Below, piece by piece: positions 34,019 through 47,455 of a DNA stretch of 64,000 bases (positions within the stretch are counted from its first letter, which is position 1; each line of letters opens with the position of its first letter). The stretch covers positions 1-64,000 of the forward strand of contig JAUCBJ010001577.1 in NCBI GenBank assembly GCA_032718475.1, given 5' to 3'. The notes beneath the pieces are model-generated. The model had not been told where the DNA came from and did not search any database. It worked only from the letters and a program-made list of their open reading frames with translations. Source of the DNA: Nemertoderma westbladi (Eukaryota; Xenacoelomorpha; Nemertodermatida; Nemertodermatidae). The translations under genes and the position numbers were made by a program.

Positions 34019-35482
34019 CTCGGCTCGGTCTGGCACGATTGGGCTCGATTCAGTTCGACTTGGCTTCATCGGCTTGGGTTGGCTCGATTGGGTTTGACTC
34101 GGCTTGATTGGGCTCGACTCGACTCAGTCCGGCTCAATTTAGCGTGACCCAGCTCGAATCGGCTCGATTGGGCTCGGCTCGGCTCGGCTCGGCTCGGCTC
34201 GGCTCGGCTCGGCTCGGCTCGGCTCGGCTCGGCTCGGCTCGGTCTGACTAGACTCAGCTTGATTCGGCTCGATTGGGTTCGATTTGGCTCGGTCCGGCTC
34301 GAATTGGCTCAATTGGGCTCGATTCAGCTCAATCTGCTCAACTCGGCTCGATTGAGATTGATTGGGCTTGATTCGGCTCGATTTGGCTCAACTTGGCTCA
34401 GTCCGGCTCGACTTGGCTCAGTCTGGCTCAATTGGGCTCGACTAGGCTTGATTGGACTCGACTTGGCTCTATTGGGCTCGACTCGATTCGATTGGGCTTG
34501 ACTCGGCTTAGTCTGATTTGACTCGGCTTGATTGGGCTCAACTTGGCTCCGTCCGGCTCGACTCGGCGCAATTGGGCTCGACTCGGCCTCGGCTCGGCTC
34601 GGCTCGGCTTGGCTTGGCTCGGCTCGGCTCGGCTCGGCTCGGTCTGACTCGACTCAGCTTGATTCGGCTCGATTGGGTTCGATTCGGCTCGGTCCGGCTC
34701 GAATTGGCTCAATTGGGCTCGATTCAGCTCAATCTGCTCAACTCGGCTCGATTGGGATTGATTGGGCTTGATTCGGCTCGATTTGGCTCAACTTGGCTCA
34801 GTCCGGCTCGACTTGGCTCGGTCTGGCTCAATTGGGCTCGACTAGGCTTCATTGGACTCGACTCGGCTCTATTGGGCTCGACTCGATTCGATTGGGCTTG
34901 ACTCGGCTTAGTCTGGTTCGACTCGGCTTGATTGGGATCAACTTGGCTCCGTCCGGCTCGACTCGGCTTGATTGAGCTCGACTCGACACACTCCAGCTCA
35001 ATTTTGCGTGACACGGCTCGACTCGGCTTGATTGAGCTCGGCTCAGCTCGGTCTGACTCGAATCAGCTCGATTCGGCTCAATCCGCTCGATTGGGTTCGA
35101 CTTGGCTCAGTCCGGCTCGACTTGGCTCAATTCGGCTCAATCTGCTCGATTGGGCTCTACTCAGCTCGATAGGCCTCAAATCGGCTCGATTGGGATTGAT
35201 TGGGCTTGACTCGGCTTGATTTGGCTCAACTTGACTCAGTCCGGCTCGATTGGGCTCAACTTGCCTCGGTCCGGCTCAATTGGGCTCGACTAGGCTTGAT
35301 TGAGCTCGACTCGGCTCTATTGGGCTCGATTCGACTCGATTGGGCTTGACTTGGCTCAGTCTGGCTCGACTCGGCTTGATTGGGCTCAACTCAGCTCCGT
35401 TTGACTCGATTGGGCTCAACTCGGCTTGATCGCCTCGATTGGTTCTATTCGGCTCGATCGGTTTGGTTCGGTTTGATTGACA
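34019..35482. repeat. Pentamer satellite with two pure cores
   Basis: Decayed words with short pure (CTCGG)n cores near 34170-34240 and 34590-34640. The blocks after the two cores are near copies of each other (34241-34520 and 34641-34925), a tandem duplication of about 400 bases within the array. Confidence 0.85.
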
Positions 35483-35489
35483 CACGCTG

Positions 35490-35815
35490 CTGGAAGGGTC
35501 AAAGCCAAACTCACGTGCTGCTCGAAGGGACAAAGTTAAACAGTATGTCTATTATTTGATGTAACTCACGTGCTGCTCGAAGGGCGCAACATCATATATC
35601 GAAGGGTCAAAGCAAAACTCACGTGCTGCTCGAAGGGACAAAGTCAAACAATGTGTCTATTATTTGATGTAACTCACGTGCTGCTCGAAGGGCGCAAATA
35701 CATATATCGAAGGGTCGAAGCAAAACTCACGTGCTGCTCGAAAGGACAAAGTCAAACATTGTGTCTATTATTTGATTAACTGACGTGCTGCTCGAAGGGC
35801 GCAACTATATCGAAA
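35490..35815. repeat. 108-bp CACGTG minisatellite
   Basis: Three repeat periods of the CTCACGTGCTGCTCGAAGGG unit. The last half-unit has GACGTG in place of CACGTG. Confidence 0.8.
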
Positions 35816-36798
35816 CAAGCCCCCCTGTCTTGTATTTTAATTATATCAGAAATCGTTGCCTTCAGCACAAATTATCTAAAAATTCATTCACCTGAAGTAT
35901 GGGTAACATTATAAATTCGTTTTTCGCACAGTAGAGTTAACTAAAGCAAATACCCTTCAGGTTGACTGAATGATTTTATTAATGTTTGCCATGCATAATG
36001 TACTATATTTGGGTCCCATGACCCACCCCATTGAACAGCTTTGCTTACATCTGATAGAGAGTAATCCCAAATTAACTTCCCTCTACGAAAATTATTTTAA
36101 TTAAATACATACAACATAGCAGTCAACTCTGCAGTCAACAGTGATTTTTATATTTCTAACTATAATGTTAGTCTTAGCCTTACAGAGTATCAGTATAAGG
36201 CTGAGTAAACATTCCACCTTATAAGCATACAGCCTCCACAGTATTAATGTTGGCATTAATGTAGCCGATACACTGTATACCTAATAGTCATTCAGCAGGG
36301 GTAAGAGTTATTCAGCTGAGGCGGTAATAGATTGCAAACTAAACCAACCAGTTGGCAGCCTCATTGATTTATACTAAGCCTGTGTAGAACCACAAACTAA
36401 ATCAACCAGTTAATATTTGCTTTGACAGAGAGTGCAGGGCCTAAACAAACAAACAGTAAGGGTGTACTAAGTACAATAATCTTGGCAACCTCATCGATTT
36501 ATACTAAGCCTTGTGTAGAAATGCATTACATAAGCCATTTTTCATCAGGACACCAGCTGTCATGGGTGTTATTTTACCATTGCGCCTATGGCGTTTTTTC
36601 GTTTATGTCTAATTTTCGAGCCCACGGCTCATGGACGAAATAGCGGAACATACCAGGGACCTTAGAATCGCGGTATCTAGCCGCTGTGAAAATTTCATCA
36701 AAATCGTTAGAGTAGTTTTGGCTGTAGATTAGCCAGCCAGCCAGCCAGCCAGCCAGTCAGTCAACAATTCTTACAGTAATGAACCTCTCGGTTCCTAA

Positions 36799-38285
36799 CT
36801 AGTGACGGGCCTAGCGGCCCGATAAGGAACCGACTTTTTATTTTAAATAAAAGAGACAACGAGAATTAGTATAGAACTAATAAATATGTAAAAATACAAT
36901 CATATTTCATACAATAATTATTAATAAATTCGATCTATTATTAGTTGCTCAATTCTAGAACAAAATCGACCTGCAACTAGTGAAGACCTCGTTTTGGAAT
37001 TTCGAAACCACGCTGGTGCGATGCGCGATATCGTGTTTAGTTAATAAATCGAAAACTCCATCAATTCATGTGCAACCAGTAATAAGAAATCGCGATAAAT
37101 GTAATTAAATAAAAATTATTCTAGAAAAATTTTCCTCAAAAAGTATGAAGTCTTGGCATTGGTGACGCGAAACTAGGCTAGTGAGATTCAGGATATTGCG
37201 TTTAATATAAAAATCGAAAACGCTATCGAATTCTGTAAAGGCGTTAATAAAATACTGCAACTTTTTTGAAATTTGTAAAATTCTAGAACTAGAAAAAATT
37301 AATTTTTGAACGGCGCTGTTTGGGTTTTCGAAACATGGATAGGCTGAAAGAGGACATCGAATTAAGTTGAAAAATGAAAACCCCATCGAATTTGGACAAA
37401 GCGTTCCGGAGTTATAGCGGATCGAAAAAAATTGACCCCCCCAGTCGCCAAAAATTTACAGTAATTTAAAATTTTGCAAAAAAAAATTTTTGCGTTATTT
37501 TTGATGGCGAATCGATTGGTAGTACTGGCTACGAAAATTTTTTTTTGAAATTTTTGGTCAGAAAAAAAAAACATGGAAAAAGTATATTTTAAAAAAGATT
37601 TGATGTCTTTGCCTATGGTCAGAGAATTATCCAACTCTGTAACTTGGCAATCGCTCAAATCCATTCAGCTGAATGGCACAGTAGAGTAAACTAAAGTAAA
37701 TTCCCTATACAATGTTCTGAAGGGGAGACTGACAGAGAGTAATCCAACCAATAAAACATTTTGCAATAATGTTGGCATTAATGTAGCCAACACAGTGTGT
37801 ACTTAAGTCATTCAGCTTACATTAGCAGAGTGAGATATTCCCATAGAATTGCATTGGGAAGAGTAATTCAGCTGAGGCAATAATAGATTTCAAACTAAAC
37901 CAACCAGTTAATATTTGCTTTGACAGAGTGTCCTAGGGCCTAAACAAACAGTATGGGTGTACTGAGTACAATAATCTTGGCAACCTCATCGATTTATACT
38001 AAGCCTTGTGTAGAAATGCATTACATAAGCCATTTTTCATCAGGACACCAGCTGTCATGGGTGTTATTTTACCATTGCGTCTATGGCGTTTTTTCGTTTA
38101 TCTCTATTTTTCGAGCCCAGAGGCTATGGACGGAGTAGCCGATCATACCAGGGACCTTAGAATCGCGGTATCTAGATGCTGTGAAAATTTCATCAAAATC
38201 GTTAGAGTAGTTTTGGCTGTAGATCAGCCAGCCAGCCAGTCAATCAGCCAACAATTCTTACAGTAATGAACCTCTCGGTTCCTAA
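36799..38285 (+). mobile_element. Monomer 14, type I with type II 3' module
   Basis: A 1487-base type I element whose 3' module has the CCAGAGGCTATGGACGGAG variant of type II, yet ends with the type I GAACC-TCTC-GGTTC hairpin and CTAA. The exchange point therefore lies within the last 180 bases. Confidence 0.82.
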
Positions 38286-39776
38286 CTAGTGACGGGCCTA
38301 GCGGCCCGATAAGGAACCGACTTTTTATTTCAAATAAAAGAGACAACGAGAATTATTATAGAACTAATAATTATGTAATTATGTAAAAATACAATCATAT
38401 TTCATACAATAATTATTAATAAATTCGATCTATTATTAGTTGCTCAATTATAGAACAAAATCGACCTGCAACTAGTGGAAACCTCGTTTTGGAATTTTGA
38501 AACCACGCTGGTGCGATGCGCGATATGTGTTTAGTTAATAAAGTGAAAACTCCATCAATTCATGTGCAACCAGTAATAAGAAATCGCGATAAATGTAATT
38601 TGAATAAAAATTATTCTAGAAAAATTTTCCTCAAAAAGTATGAAGTCTTGGCATTGGTGACGCGAAACTAGGCTAGTGAGATTCAGGATATTGCGTTTAA
38701 TATAAAAATCGAAAACGCTATCGAATTCCGTAAAGGTGTTAATAAAATACTGCAACTTTTTTGAAATTTGTAAAATTCTAGAACTAGAAAAAATTAATTT
38801 TTGAACGGCGCTGTTTGGGGTTTCGAAACATGGATAGGCTGAAAGAGGACATCGAATTAAGTTGAAAAATGAAAACCCCATCGAATTTGGACAAAGCGTT
38901 CCGGAGTTATAGCGGATCGAAAAAAATTGACCCCCCCCAGTCGCCAAAAATTTACAGTAATTTAAAATTTTGCAAAAAAAATTTTTTGCGTTATTTTTGA
39001 TGGCGAATCGATTGGCAGTACTGGCTACGAAAAAATTTTTTTTTGAAATTTTTGGTCAGAAAAAAAACATGGAAAAAGTATCTTTTGAAAAAAATTTGAT
39101 GTCTTTCTTTGCCTACTGTATGGTCAGAGAATGATCCAACTCTGTAACTTGGCAATCGCTCAAATCCATTCAGCTGAATGGCACAGTAGAGTAAACTAAA
39201 GTAAATTCCCTATACATACAATGTTCTGAAGGGGAGACTGACAGAGAGTAATCCAACAATAAAACATTTTGCAATAATGCTGGCATTAATGTAGCCAACA
39301 CACTGTGTACTTAACCGTCATTCAGCTTACATTAGCAGAGGGAGAAACTTGGATACTCAACTAGAATGCATTGGGAAGAGTTATTCAGCTGAGGCGATAC
39401 TAGATTTCAAACTAAACCAACCAGTTAATGTTTGCATTGCCAGAGAGTGGTGAGTGGTTGGTTGGGCCTAAACAAACAGTATGGGTGTACTAAGTATAAT
39501 ATTCTTGGCAACCTCATCAATTTATTACTAAGCCTTGTGTATTAATGCATTACATAAGCCATTTTTCATGAGGACACCAGCTGTCATTGGTGTTATTTTA
39601 CCATTGCGCCTATGGCGTTTTTTCGTTTATGTCTATTTTTCGAGCCCACGGCTCATGGACGAAATAGCGGAACATACCAGGGACCTTAGAATCGCGGCAT
39701 CTAGCCGCTGTGAAAATTTCATCAAAATCGTTAGAGTAGTTTTGGCTGTAGATTAGCCAGCCAGCCAGCCAGCCAG

Positions 39777-39807
<31 letters not shown>

Positions 39808-39846
39808 GCCAACAATTCTTACAGTAATGAACCTCTCGGTTCCTAA
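38286..39846 (+). mobile_element. Monomer 15, type I
   Basis: A 1561-base type I element. It is longer than usual because of small insertions (a repeated TTATGTAA near 38371) and an expanded CAAT microsatellite (about 39778-39809). Confidence 0.82.
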
Positions 39847-41328
39847 CTAGTGACGGGCCTAGCGGCCCGATAAGGAACCGACTTTTTATTTTAAATAAAA
39901 GAGACAACGAGAAATAGTATAGAACTAATAATTATGTAAAAATACAATCATATTTCATACAATAATTATTAATAAATTCGATCTATTATTAGTTGCTCAA
40001 TTCTAGAACAAAATCGACCTGCAACTAGTGAAGACCTCGTTTTGGAATTTCGAAACCACGCTGGTGCGATGCGCGATATCGTGTTTAGTTAATAAATTGA
40101 AAACTCCATCAATTCATGTGCAACCAGTAATAAGAAATCGCGATAAATGTAATTAAATAAAAATTATTCTAGAAAACTTTTCCTCAAAAAGTATGAAGTC
40201 TTGGCATTGGTGACGCGAAACTAGGCTATTGAGATTCAGGATATTGCGTTTAATATAAAAATCGAAAACGCTATCGAATTCCGTAAAGGCGTTAATAAAA
40301 TACTGCAACTTTTTTGAAATTTGTAAAATTCTAGAACTAGAAAAAATTAATTTTTGAACAGCGCTGTGTGGGGTTTCGAAACATGGATAGGCTGAAAGAG
40401 GACATCGAATTAAGTTGAAAAATGAAAACCCCATCGAATTTGGACAAAGCGTTCCGGAGTTATAGCGGATCAAAAAAAATTGACCCCCCCCAGTCGCCAA
40501 AAATTTACAGTAATTTAAAATTTTGCAAAAAAAAATTTTTGCGTTATTTTTGATGGCGAATCGATTGGCAGTACTGAGTACGAAAAATTTTTTTTGAAAT
40601 TTTTGGTCAGAAAAAAAAACATTGAAAAAGTATATTTTTAAAAAGATTTGTCTTTGCCTATGGTCAGAGAATGATCCAACTCTGTACTTGGCAATCGCTC
40701 AAATCCATTCAGCTGAATGCACAGTAGAGTAAACTAAAGTAAATTCCCTATACAATGTTCTGAAGGGGAGACTGACAGAGAGTAATCCAACAATAAAACA
40801 TTTTGCAATAATGTTGGCATTAATGTAGCCAACACACTGTGTACTAAACCGTCATTCAGCTTACATTAGCAGAGTGAGATATTCGCATAGAATGCATTGG
40901 GAAGAGTAATTCAGCTGAGGCGATAATAGATTTCAAACTAAACCAACCAGTTAATATTTGCTTTGACAGAGTGTCCTAGGGCCTAAACAAACAGTATGGG
41001 TGTACTGAGTACAATAATCTTGGCAACCTCATCGATTTATACTAAGCCTTGTGTAGAAATCCATTACATAAGCCATTTTTCATCACGACACCAGCTGTTA
41101 TTGGTGTTATTTTACCATTGCGCCTATGGCGTTTTTTCGTTTATGTCTATTTTTCGAGCCCACGGCTCATGGACGAAATAGCGGAACATACCAGGGACCT
41201 TAGAATCGCGGTATCCAGCCGCTGTGAAAATTTCATCAAAATCGTTAGAGTAGTTTTGGCTATAGATTAGCCAGTCAGCCAGTCAATCAGCCAACAATTC
41301 TTACAGTAATGAACCTCTCGGTTCCTGA
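39847..41328 (+). mobile_element. Monomer 16, type I
   Basis: A 1482-base type I element with intact 5' hairpin. Its 3' end is CTGA in place of CTAA, still fitting the CTRR rule of Helitrons. Confidence 0.82.
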
Positions 41329-42835
41329 CTAGTGACGGGCCTAGCGGCCCGATAAGGAACCTACTTTTTATTTTAAATAAAAGAGACAACGAGAATTAGT
41401 ATAGAACTAATAATTATCTAAAAATACAATCATATTTCATACAATAATTATTAATAAATTCGATCCATTATTAGTTGCTCAATTCTAGAACAAAATCGAC
41501 CTGCAACTAGTGAAGACCTCGTTTTGGAATTTCGAAACCACGCTGGTGCGATGCGCGATATCGTGTTTAGTTAATAAATTGAAAACTCCATCAATTCATG
41601 TGCAATCAGTAATAAGAAATCGCGATAAATGTAATTAAATAAAAATTATTCTAGAAAAATTTTCCTCAAAAAGTATGAAATCTTGGCATTGGTGACGCGA
41701 AACTAGGCTAGTGAGATTCAGGATATTGCGTTTAATATAAAAATCGAAAAAGCTATCGAATTCCAAAAAGGCGTTAATAAAATACTGTAACTTTTTTGAA
41801 ATTTGTAAAATTCTAGAACTAGAAAAAATTTATTTTTGAACGGCGCTGTTTGGGGTTTCGAAACATGGATAGGCTGAAAGAGGACATCGAATTAAGTTGA
41901 AAAATGAAAACCCCATCGAATTTGGACAAAGCGTTCCGGAGTTATAGCGGATCGAAAAAAATTGACCCCCCCCCCAGTCGCCAAAAATTTACAGTAATTT
42001 AAAATTTTGCAAAAAAAAATTTTTGCGTTATTTTTGATGGCGAATCGATTGGCAGTACTGGCTAAGAAAAAATTTTTTTTGAAATTTTTGGTCAGAAAAA
42101 AAAACATGGAAAAAGTATATTTTTAAAAAGATTTGATGTCTTTGCCTATGGTCAGAGAATGATCCAACTCTGTAACTTGGCAATCGCTCAAATCCATTCA
42201 GCTGAATGGCACAGTAGAGTAAACTAAAGTAAATTCCCTATACAATGTTCTGAAGGGGAGACTGACAGAGAGTAATCCAACAATAAAACATTTTGCAATA
42301 ATGTTGGCATTAATGTAGCCAACTCACTGTGTACGTAAGAGTCATTCAGCTTACATTAGCAGAGTGAGATATTCGCATAGATTTGCATTGGGAAGAGTAA
42401 TTCAGCTGAGGCGATATTAGATTTCAAACTAAACCAACTCGTTAATGTTTGCTTTGACAGAGAGTGGTGGCCTATACAAACAGTATGGGTGTACTAAGTA
42501 CAATAATCTTGGCAACCTCATCGATTTATACTAAGCCTTGTGTAGAAATCCATTACATAAGCCATTTTTCATCCTGACACCAGCTGTTATTGGTGTTATT
42601 TTACCATTGCGTCTATGGCGTTTTTTCGTTTATGTCTATTTTTCGAGCCCACGGCTCATGGACGAAATAGCGGAACATCCAGGGACCTTAGAATCGCGGT
42701 ATCTAGCCGCTGTGAAAATTTCATCAAAATCGTTAGAGTAGTTTTGGCTGTAGATCAGTCAGCCAGCCAGTCAGCCAGCCAGCCAGCCAGTCAGTCAACA
42801 ATTCTTACAGTAATGAACCTCTCGGTTCCTAATAA
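41329..42835 (+). mobile_element. Monomer 17, type I (twin of monomer 6)
   Basis: Same length as monomer 6 (1507 bases with the extra TAA). It has the same ATCCTGACACC, TTGCGTCTATGGCG and GATTTGCATTGGG variants. The left third differs slightly from monomer 6 and is closer to monomer 1 (TTATCTAAAAATAC). Confidence 0.83.
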
Positions 42836-44307
42836 CTAGTGACGGGCCTAGCGGCCCGATAAGGAACCGACTTTTTATTTTAAATAAAAGAGACAACGAG
42901 AATTAGTATAGAACTAATAATTATGTAAAAATACAATCATATTTCATACAATAATTATTATTAATAAATTTGATCTGTTATTAGTTGCTCAATTCTAGAA
43001 CAAAATCGACCTGCAACTAGTGAAGACCTCGTTTTGGAATTTCGAAACCACGCTGGTGTGATGCGCGATATCGTGTTTAGTTAATAAATTGAAAACTCCA
43101 TCAGTTCATGTGCAACCAGTAATAAGAAATCGCGATAAAGTAATTAAATAAAAATTATTCTAGAAAAATTTTCCTCAAAAAGTATGAAGTCTTGGCATTG
43201 GTGACGCGAAACTAGGCTAGTGAGATTCAGGATATTGCGTTTAATATAAAAATCGAAAACGCTATCGAATTCCGTAAAGGCGTTAATAAAATACTGCAAC
43301 TTTTTTGAAATTTGTAAAATTCTAGAACTAGAAAAAATGAACGGCGCTGTTTGGGGTTTCGAAACATGGATAGGCTGAAAGAGGACATCGAATTAAGTTG
43401 AAAAATGAAAACCCCATCGAATTTGGACAACGCGTTCTGGAGTTATAGCGGATCGAAAAAAATTGACCCCCCCCAGTCGCCAAAAATTTACAGTAATTTA
43501 AAATTTTGCAAAAAAAATTTTTTGCGTTATTTTTGATGGCGAATCGATTGGCAGTACTGGCTACGAAAAATTTTTTTTTGAAATTTTTGGTCAGAAAAAA
43601 AAACATGGAAAAAGTATATTTTTAAAAAGATTTGATATCTTTGCAGAGAATGATCCAACTCTGTAACTTGGCAATCGCTCAAATCCATTCAGCTGAATGG
43701 CACAGTAGAGTAAATTAAAGTAAATTCCCTATACAATGTTCTGAAGGGGTGACTGACAGAGAGTAATCCAACAATAAAACATTTTGCAATAATGTTGGCA
43801 TTAATGTAGCCAACTCACTGTGTACGTAACAGTCATTCAGCTTACATTAGCAGAGTGAGATATTCGCATAGAATGCATTGGGAAGAGTAATTCAGCTGAG
43901 GCGATATTAGATTTCAAACTAAACCAACCAGTTAATAATGTTTGCTTTGACAGAGAGTGGTGGCCTATACAAACAGTATGGGTGTACTGAGTATAATAAT
44001 CTTGGCAACCTCATCGATTTATTACTAAGCCTTCTGTAGAAATGCATTACATAAGCCATTTTTCATCACGACACCAGCTGTTATTGGTGTTATTTTACCA
44101 TTGCGCCTATGGCGTTTTTTCGTTTATGTCTATTTTTCGAGCCCACGGCTCATGGACGAAATAGCGGAACATACCAGGGACCTTAGAATCGCGGTATCCA
44201 GCCGCTGTGAAAATTTCATCAAAATCGTTAGAGTAGTTTTGGCTGTAGATCAGTCAGTCAGCCAGTCAGCTAACAATTCTTACAGTAATGAACCTCTCGG
44301 TTCCTAA
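42836..44307 (+). mobile_element. Monomer 18, type I
   Basis: A 1472-base type I element. It lacks AATTAATTTTT before GAACGGCGCTG (near 43337) and has TTTGATATCTTTGCAGAGAA where other copies have TTTGATGTCTTTGCCTATGG. It is closely related to the type I half of monomer 11. Confidence 0.82.
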
Positions 44308-45785
44308 CTAGTGACGGGCCTAGCGGCCCGATAAGGAACCGACTTTTTATTTCAAATAAAAGAGACAACGAGAATTATTATAGAACTAATAATTATGTAA
44401 AAATACAATCTTATTTCATACAATAATTAAATAAATTCGATCTATTATTAGTTACTCAATTCTAGAACAAAATTGACCTGCAACTAGTGAAGACCTCGTT
44501 TTGGAATTTCGAAACCACGCTGGTGCGATGCGCGATATCGTGTTTAGTTAATAAATTGAAAACTCCATCAATTCAAGTGCAACCAGTAATAAGAAATCGC
44601 GATAAATGTAATTAAATAAAAATTATTCTAGAAAAATTTTCCTCAAAAAGTATGAAGTCTTGGCGTTGGTGACGCGAAACTAGGCTAGTGAGATTCAGGA
44701 TATTGCGTTTAATATAAAAATCGAAAACGCTATCGAATTCCGTAAAGGGGTTAATAAAATACTGCAACTTTTTTGAAATTTGTAAAATTCTAGAACTGGA
44801 AAAAATTAATTTTTGAACGGCGCTGTTTGGGGTTTGGAAACATGGATAGGCTGAAAGAGGACATCAAATTAAGTTGAAAAATGAAAACCCCATCGAATTT
44901 GGACAAAGCATTCCGGAGTTATAGCGGATCGAAAAAAATTGACCCCCCCCCAGTCGCCAAAAATTTACAGTAATTTAAAATTTTGCAAAAAAAATTTTTT
45001 GCGTTATTTTTGATGGCGAATCGATTGGCAGTACTGGCTACGAAAAATTTTTTTTTGAAATTTTTGGTCAGAAAAAAAAACATGGAAAAAGTATATTTTT
45101 AAAAACATTTGATGTCTTTGCCTATGGTCAGAGAATGATCCAACTCTGTAACTTGGCAATCGCTCAAATCCATTCAGCTGAATGGCACAGTAGAGTAAAC
45201 TAAAGTAAGTTCCCTATACAATGTTCTGAAGGGGTGACTGACAGAGAGTAATCCAACAATAAAACATTTTGCAATAATGTTGGCATTAATGTAGCCAACT
45301 CACTGTGTAAGTAACAGTCATTCAGCTTACATTAGCAGAGTGAGATATTCCCATACAATGCATTGGGAAGAGTAATTCAGCTGAGGCGATATTCGATTTC
45401 AAACTAAAGCAACCAGTTAATATTTGCTTTGACAGAGTGTCCTAGGGCCTAAACAAACAGTATGGGTGTACTGAGTACAATAATCTTGGCAACCTCATCG
45501 ATTTATACTAAGCCTTGTGTAGAAATCCATTACATAAGCCATTTTTCATCACGACACCAGCTGTTATTGGTGTTATTTTACCATTGCGCGTATGGCGTTT
45601 TTTCGTTTATGTCTATTTTTCGAGCCCACGGCTCATGGACGAAATAGCGGAACATACCAGGGACCTTAGAATCGCGGTATCTAGCCGCTGTGAAAAGAGT
45701 AGTTTTGGCTGTAGGTCAGTCAGTCAGTCAGCCAGTCAATCAATCAGCAAACAATTCTTACAGTAATGAACCTCTCGGTTCCTAA
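44308..45785 (+). mobile_element. Monomer 19, type I (twin of monomer 23)
   Basis: A 1478-base type I element almost identical to 51434-52927 at a constant offset of 7126. The main differences are a 17-base deletion after GTGAAAA (45697), one extra C in the C run and a few substitutions. Confidence 0.85.
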
Positions 45786-45850
45786 CTAGTGACGGGCCTA
45801 GCGGCCCGATAAGGAACCGACTTTTTATTTCAAATAAAAGAGACAACGAG

Positions 45851-47196
45851 CTCGGCTCGGTCTTGCACGATTGGGCACGATTAAGTTCGACTTGGCTTGA
45901 TCGGCTCGGTTTGGCTCGATTAGGCTCGGCCTGGCTCGGCTCGGCTCGGCTCGGCCCGGCCCGGCTCGGCTCGGCTCGGCCCGGCCCGGCTCGGCTTGGC
46001 CCGGCTCGGCTTGGCCCGGCTCGGCTCGGCTCGGCTCGGCTCGGCTCGGCTCGGCTCGGCTCGGCACGGCTCGGCACGGCTCGGTTCGGCTCGGCTCGAC
46101 TCGGCTCGGCTCGGCTCGGCTTGGCTTGGCTCGGCTCGGCTCGGCTCGGCTCGGCTCGGCTCGGCTCGGCTCGGCTCGGCTCGGTTCGGCTCGGTTCGGC
46201 TCGGCTCGGCTCGGCTCGGCTCGGCTCGGCTCGGCTCGGCTCGGCTCGGCTCGGCTCGGTTCGGTTCGGCCCGGCTCGGCTCGGCTTGGCCCGGCTCGGC
46301 CCGGCTCGGCTCGGCTCGGCCCGGCTCGGCTCGGCTCGGCTCGGCTCGGCTCGGCTCGGCTCGGCTCGGCTCGGCTCGGCTCGGCTCGGCTCGGCTCGGC
46401 TCGGCTCGGCTCGGCTCGGTTCGGCTCAGCTCGGCTCTGCTCGGCTCGGCCCGGCTCGGCTCGGCTCGGCTTGGCCCGGCTCGGCTCGGCTCGGCTCGGC
46501 TCGGCTCAGCTCGGCTCGGTTCGGCTCAGCTCGGCTCGGCTCGGCTCGGCTCGACTCGGCTCGGCTCGGCTCCGCTCGGCTTGGCTCGGCCTGGCTCGGT
46601 TCGGCTCAGCTCGGCTCGGCTCGGCTCGGCTCGGCTCGGCTCGGATCGGCTCGGCTCGGCTCGGCTCGGCTCGGCTCGGCTCGGCTCGGCTCGGCTCGGC
46701 TCGGCTCGGCTCGGTTCGGCTCAGCTCGGCTCGGCTCGGCTCGGCTCGGCTCGGCTCCGCTCGGCTTGGCTCGGCCTGGCTCGGCTTGGCTCGGCTCGGT
46801 TCGGCCCGGCTCAGCTCGGCTCGGCTCGGCTCGGCTCCGCTCGGCTTGGCTCGGCCTGGCTCGGCTCGGCTCGGTTCAGCTCGGCTCGGCTGGGTTCGGC
46901 CCGGCTCGGCTCGGCTCGGCTCGGCTCGGCTCGGCTCGGCTCGGCTCGGCTCGGCTCGGCTCGGCACGGCTCGGCTCGGCACGGCTTGGCTCGGCTCGGC
47001 TCGGCTCGGCTCGGCCTGGCTCGGCTCGGCTCGGTTCAGCTCGGCTCGGCTCGGTTCGGCCCGGCTCGGCTCGGCTCGGCTCGGCTCGGCTCGGCTCGGC
47101 ACGGCTCGGCTCGGCTCGGCACAGCTTGGCTCGGCTCGGCTCGGCTCGGCTCGGCTCGGCTCGGCTCGGCTCGGCTCGGCTCGGCTCGGCTCGGTC
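45851..47196. repeat. (CTCGG)n pentanucleotide satellite
   Basis: About 1.35 kb of mostly perfect CTCGG, with scattered CTTGG, CCCGG, CTCAG, CACGG and CTCCG units. Because 5 and 3 share no factor, each frame cycles through five codons without a stop, so all six frames are open. The array is not coding. Confidence 0.95.
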
Positions 47197-47204
47197 TGAG
47201 TCGA

Positions 47205-47455
47205 CTCCCCGTGCTGCTCGAAGGGCGCAAATACATATATCGAAGGGTCAAAGCAAAACTCACGTGCTGCTCGAAGGGACAAAGTCAAACAATGTGTCTA
47301 TTATTTGATGTAATTCACGTGCTGCTCGAAGGGCGCAAATACATATATCGAAGGGTCAAAGCAAAACTCACGTGCTGCTCGAAGGGACAAAGTCAAACAT
47401 TGTGTCTATTATTTGATCATCTCACGTGCTGCTAGAAGGGCGCAACTACATATAT
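47205..47455. repeat. 108-bp CACGTG minisatellite
   Basis: CACGTG occurs at 47261, 47316, 47369 and 47423, giving a full period of 107-108 bases made of two half-units. Confidence 0.85.

Larger units (their letters stand above)
33954..36798 (+). mobile_element. Monomer 13, type III/II/I mosaic
   Basis: A 2845-base element with a type I 5' end, pentamer array (34019 to about 35482) and CACGTG minisatellite (35490-35815). The type III segment ends near 36140. Type II-like sequence follows (ATAATGTTAGTCTTAGCCTT, to about 36440), then a type I-like 3' part. Confidence 0.8.

Noticed and set aside
45863-47435. Long open frames of up to about 480 residues (LGSAR and PSRAE repeats), both strands
   Set aside because: They arise because a 5-base repeat read in triplets cycles through five codons without a stop. 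All frames are open, so no coding selection is shown.
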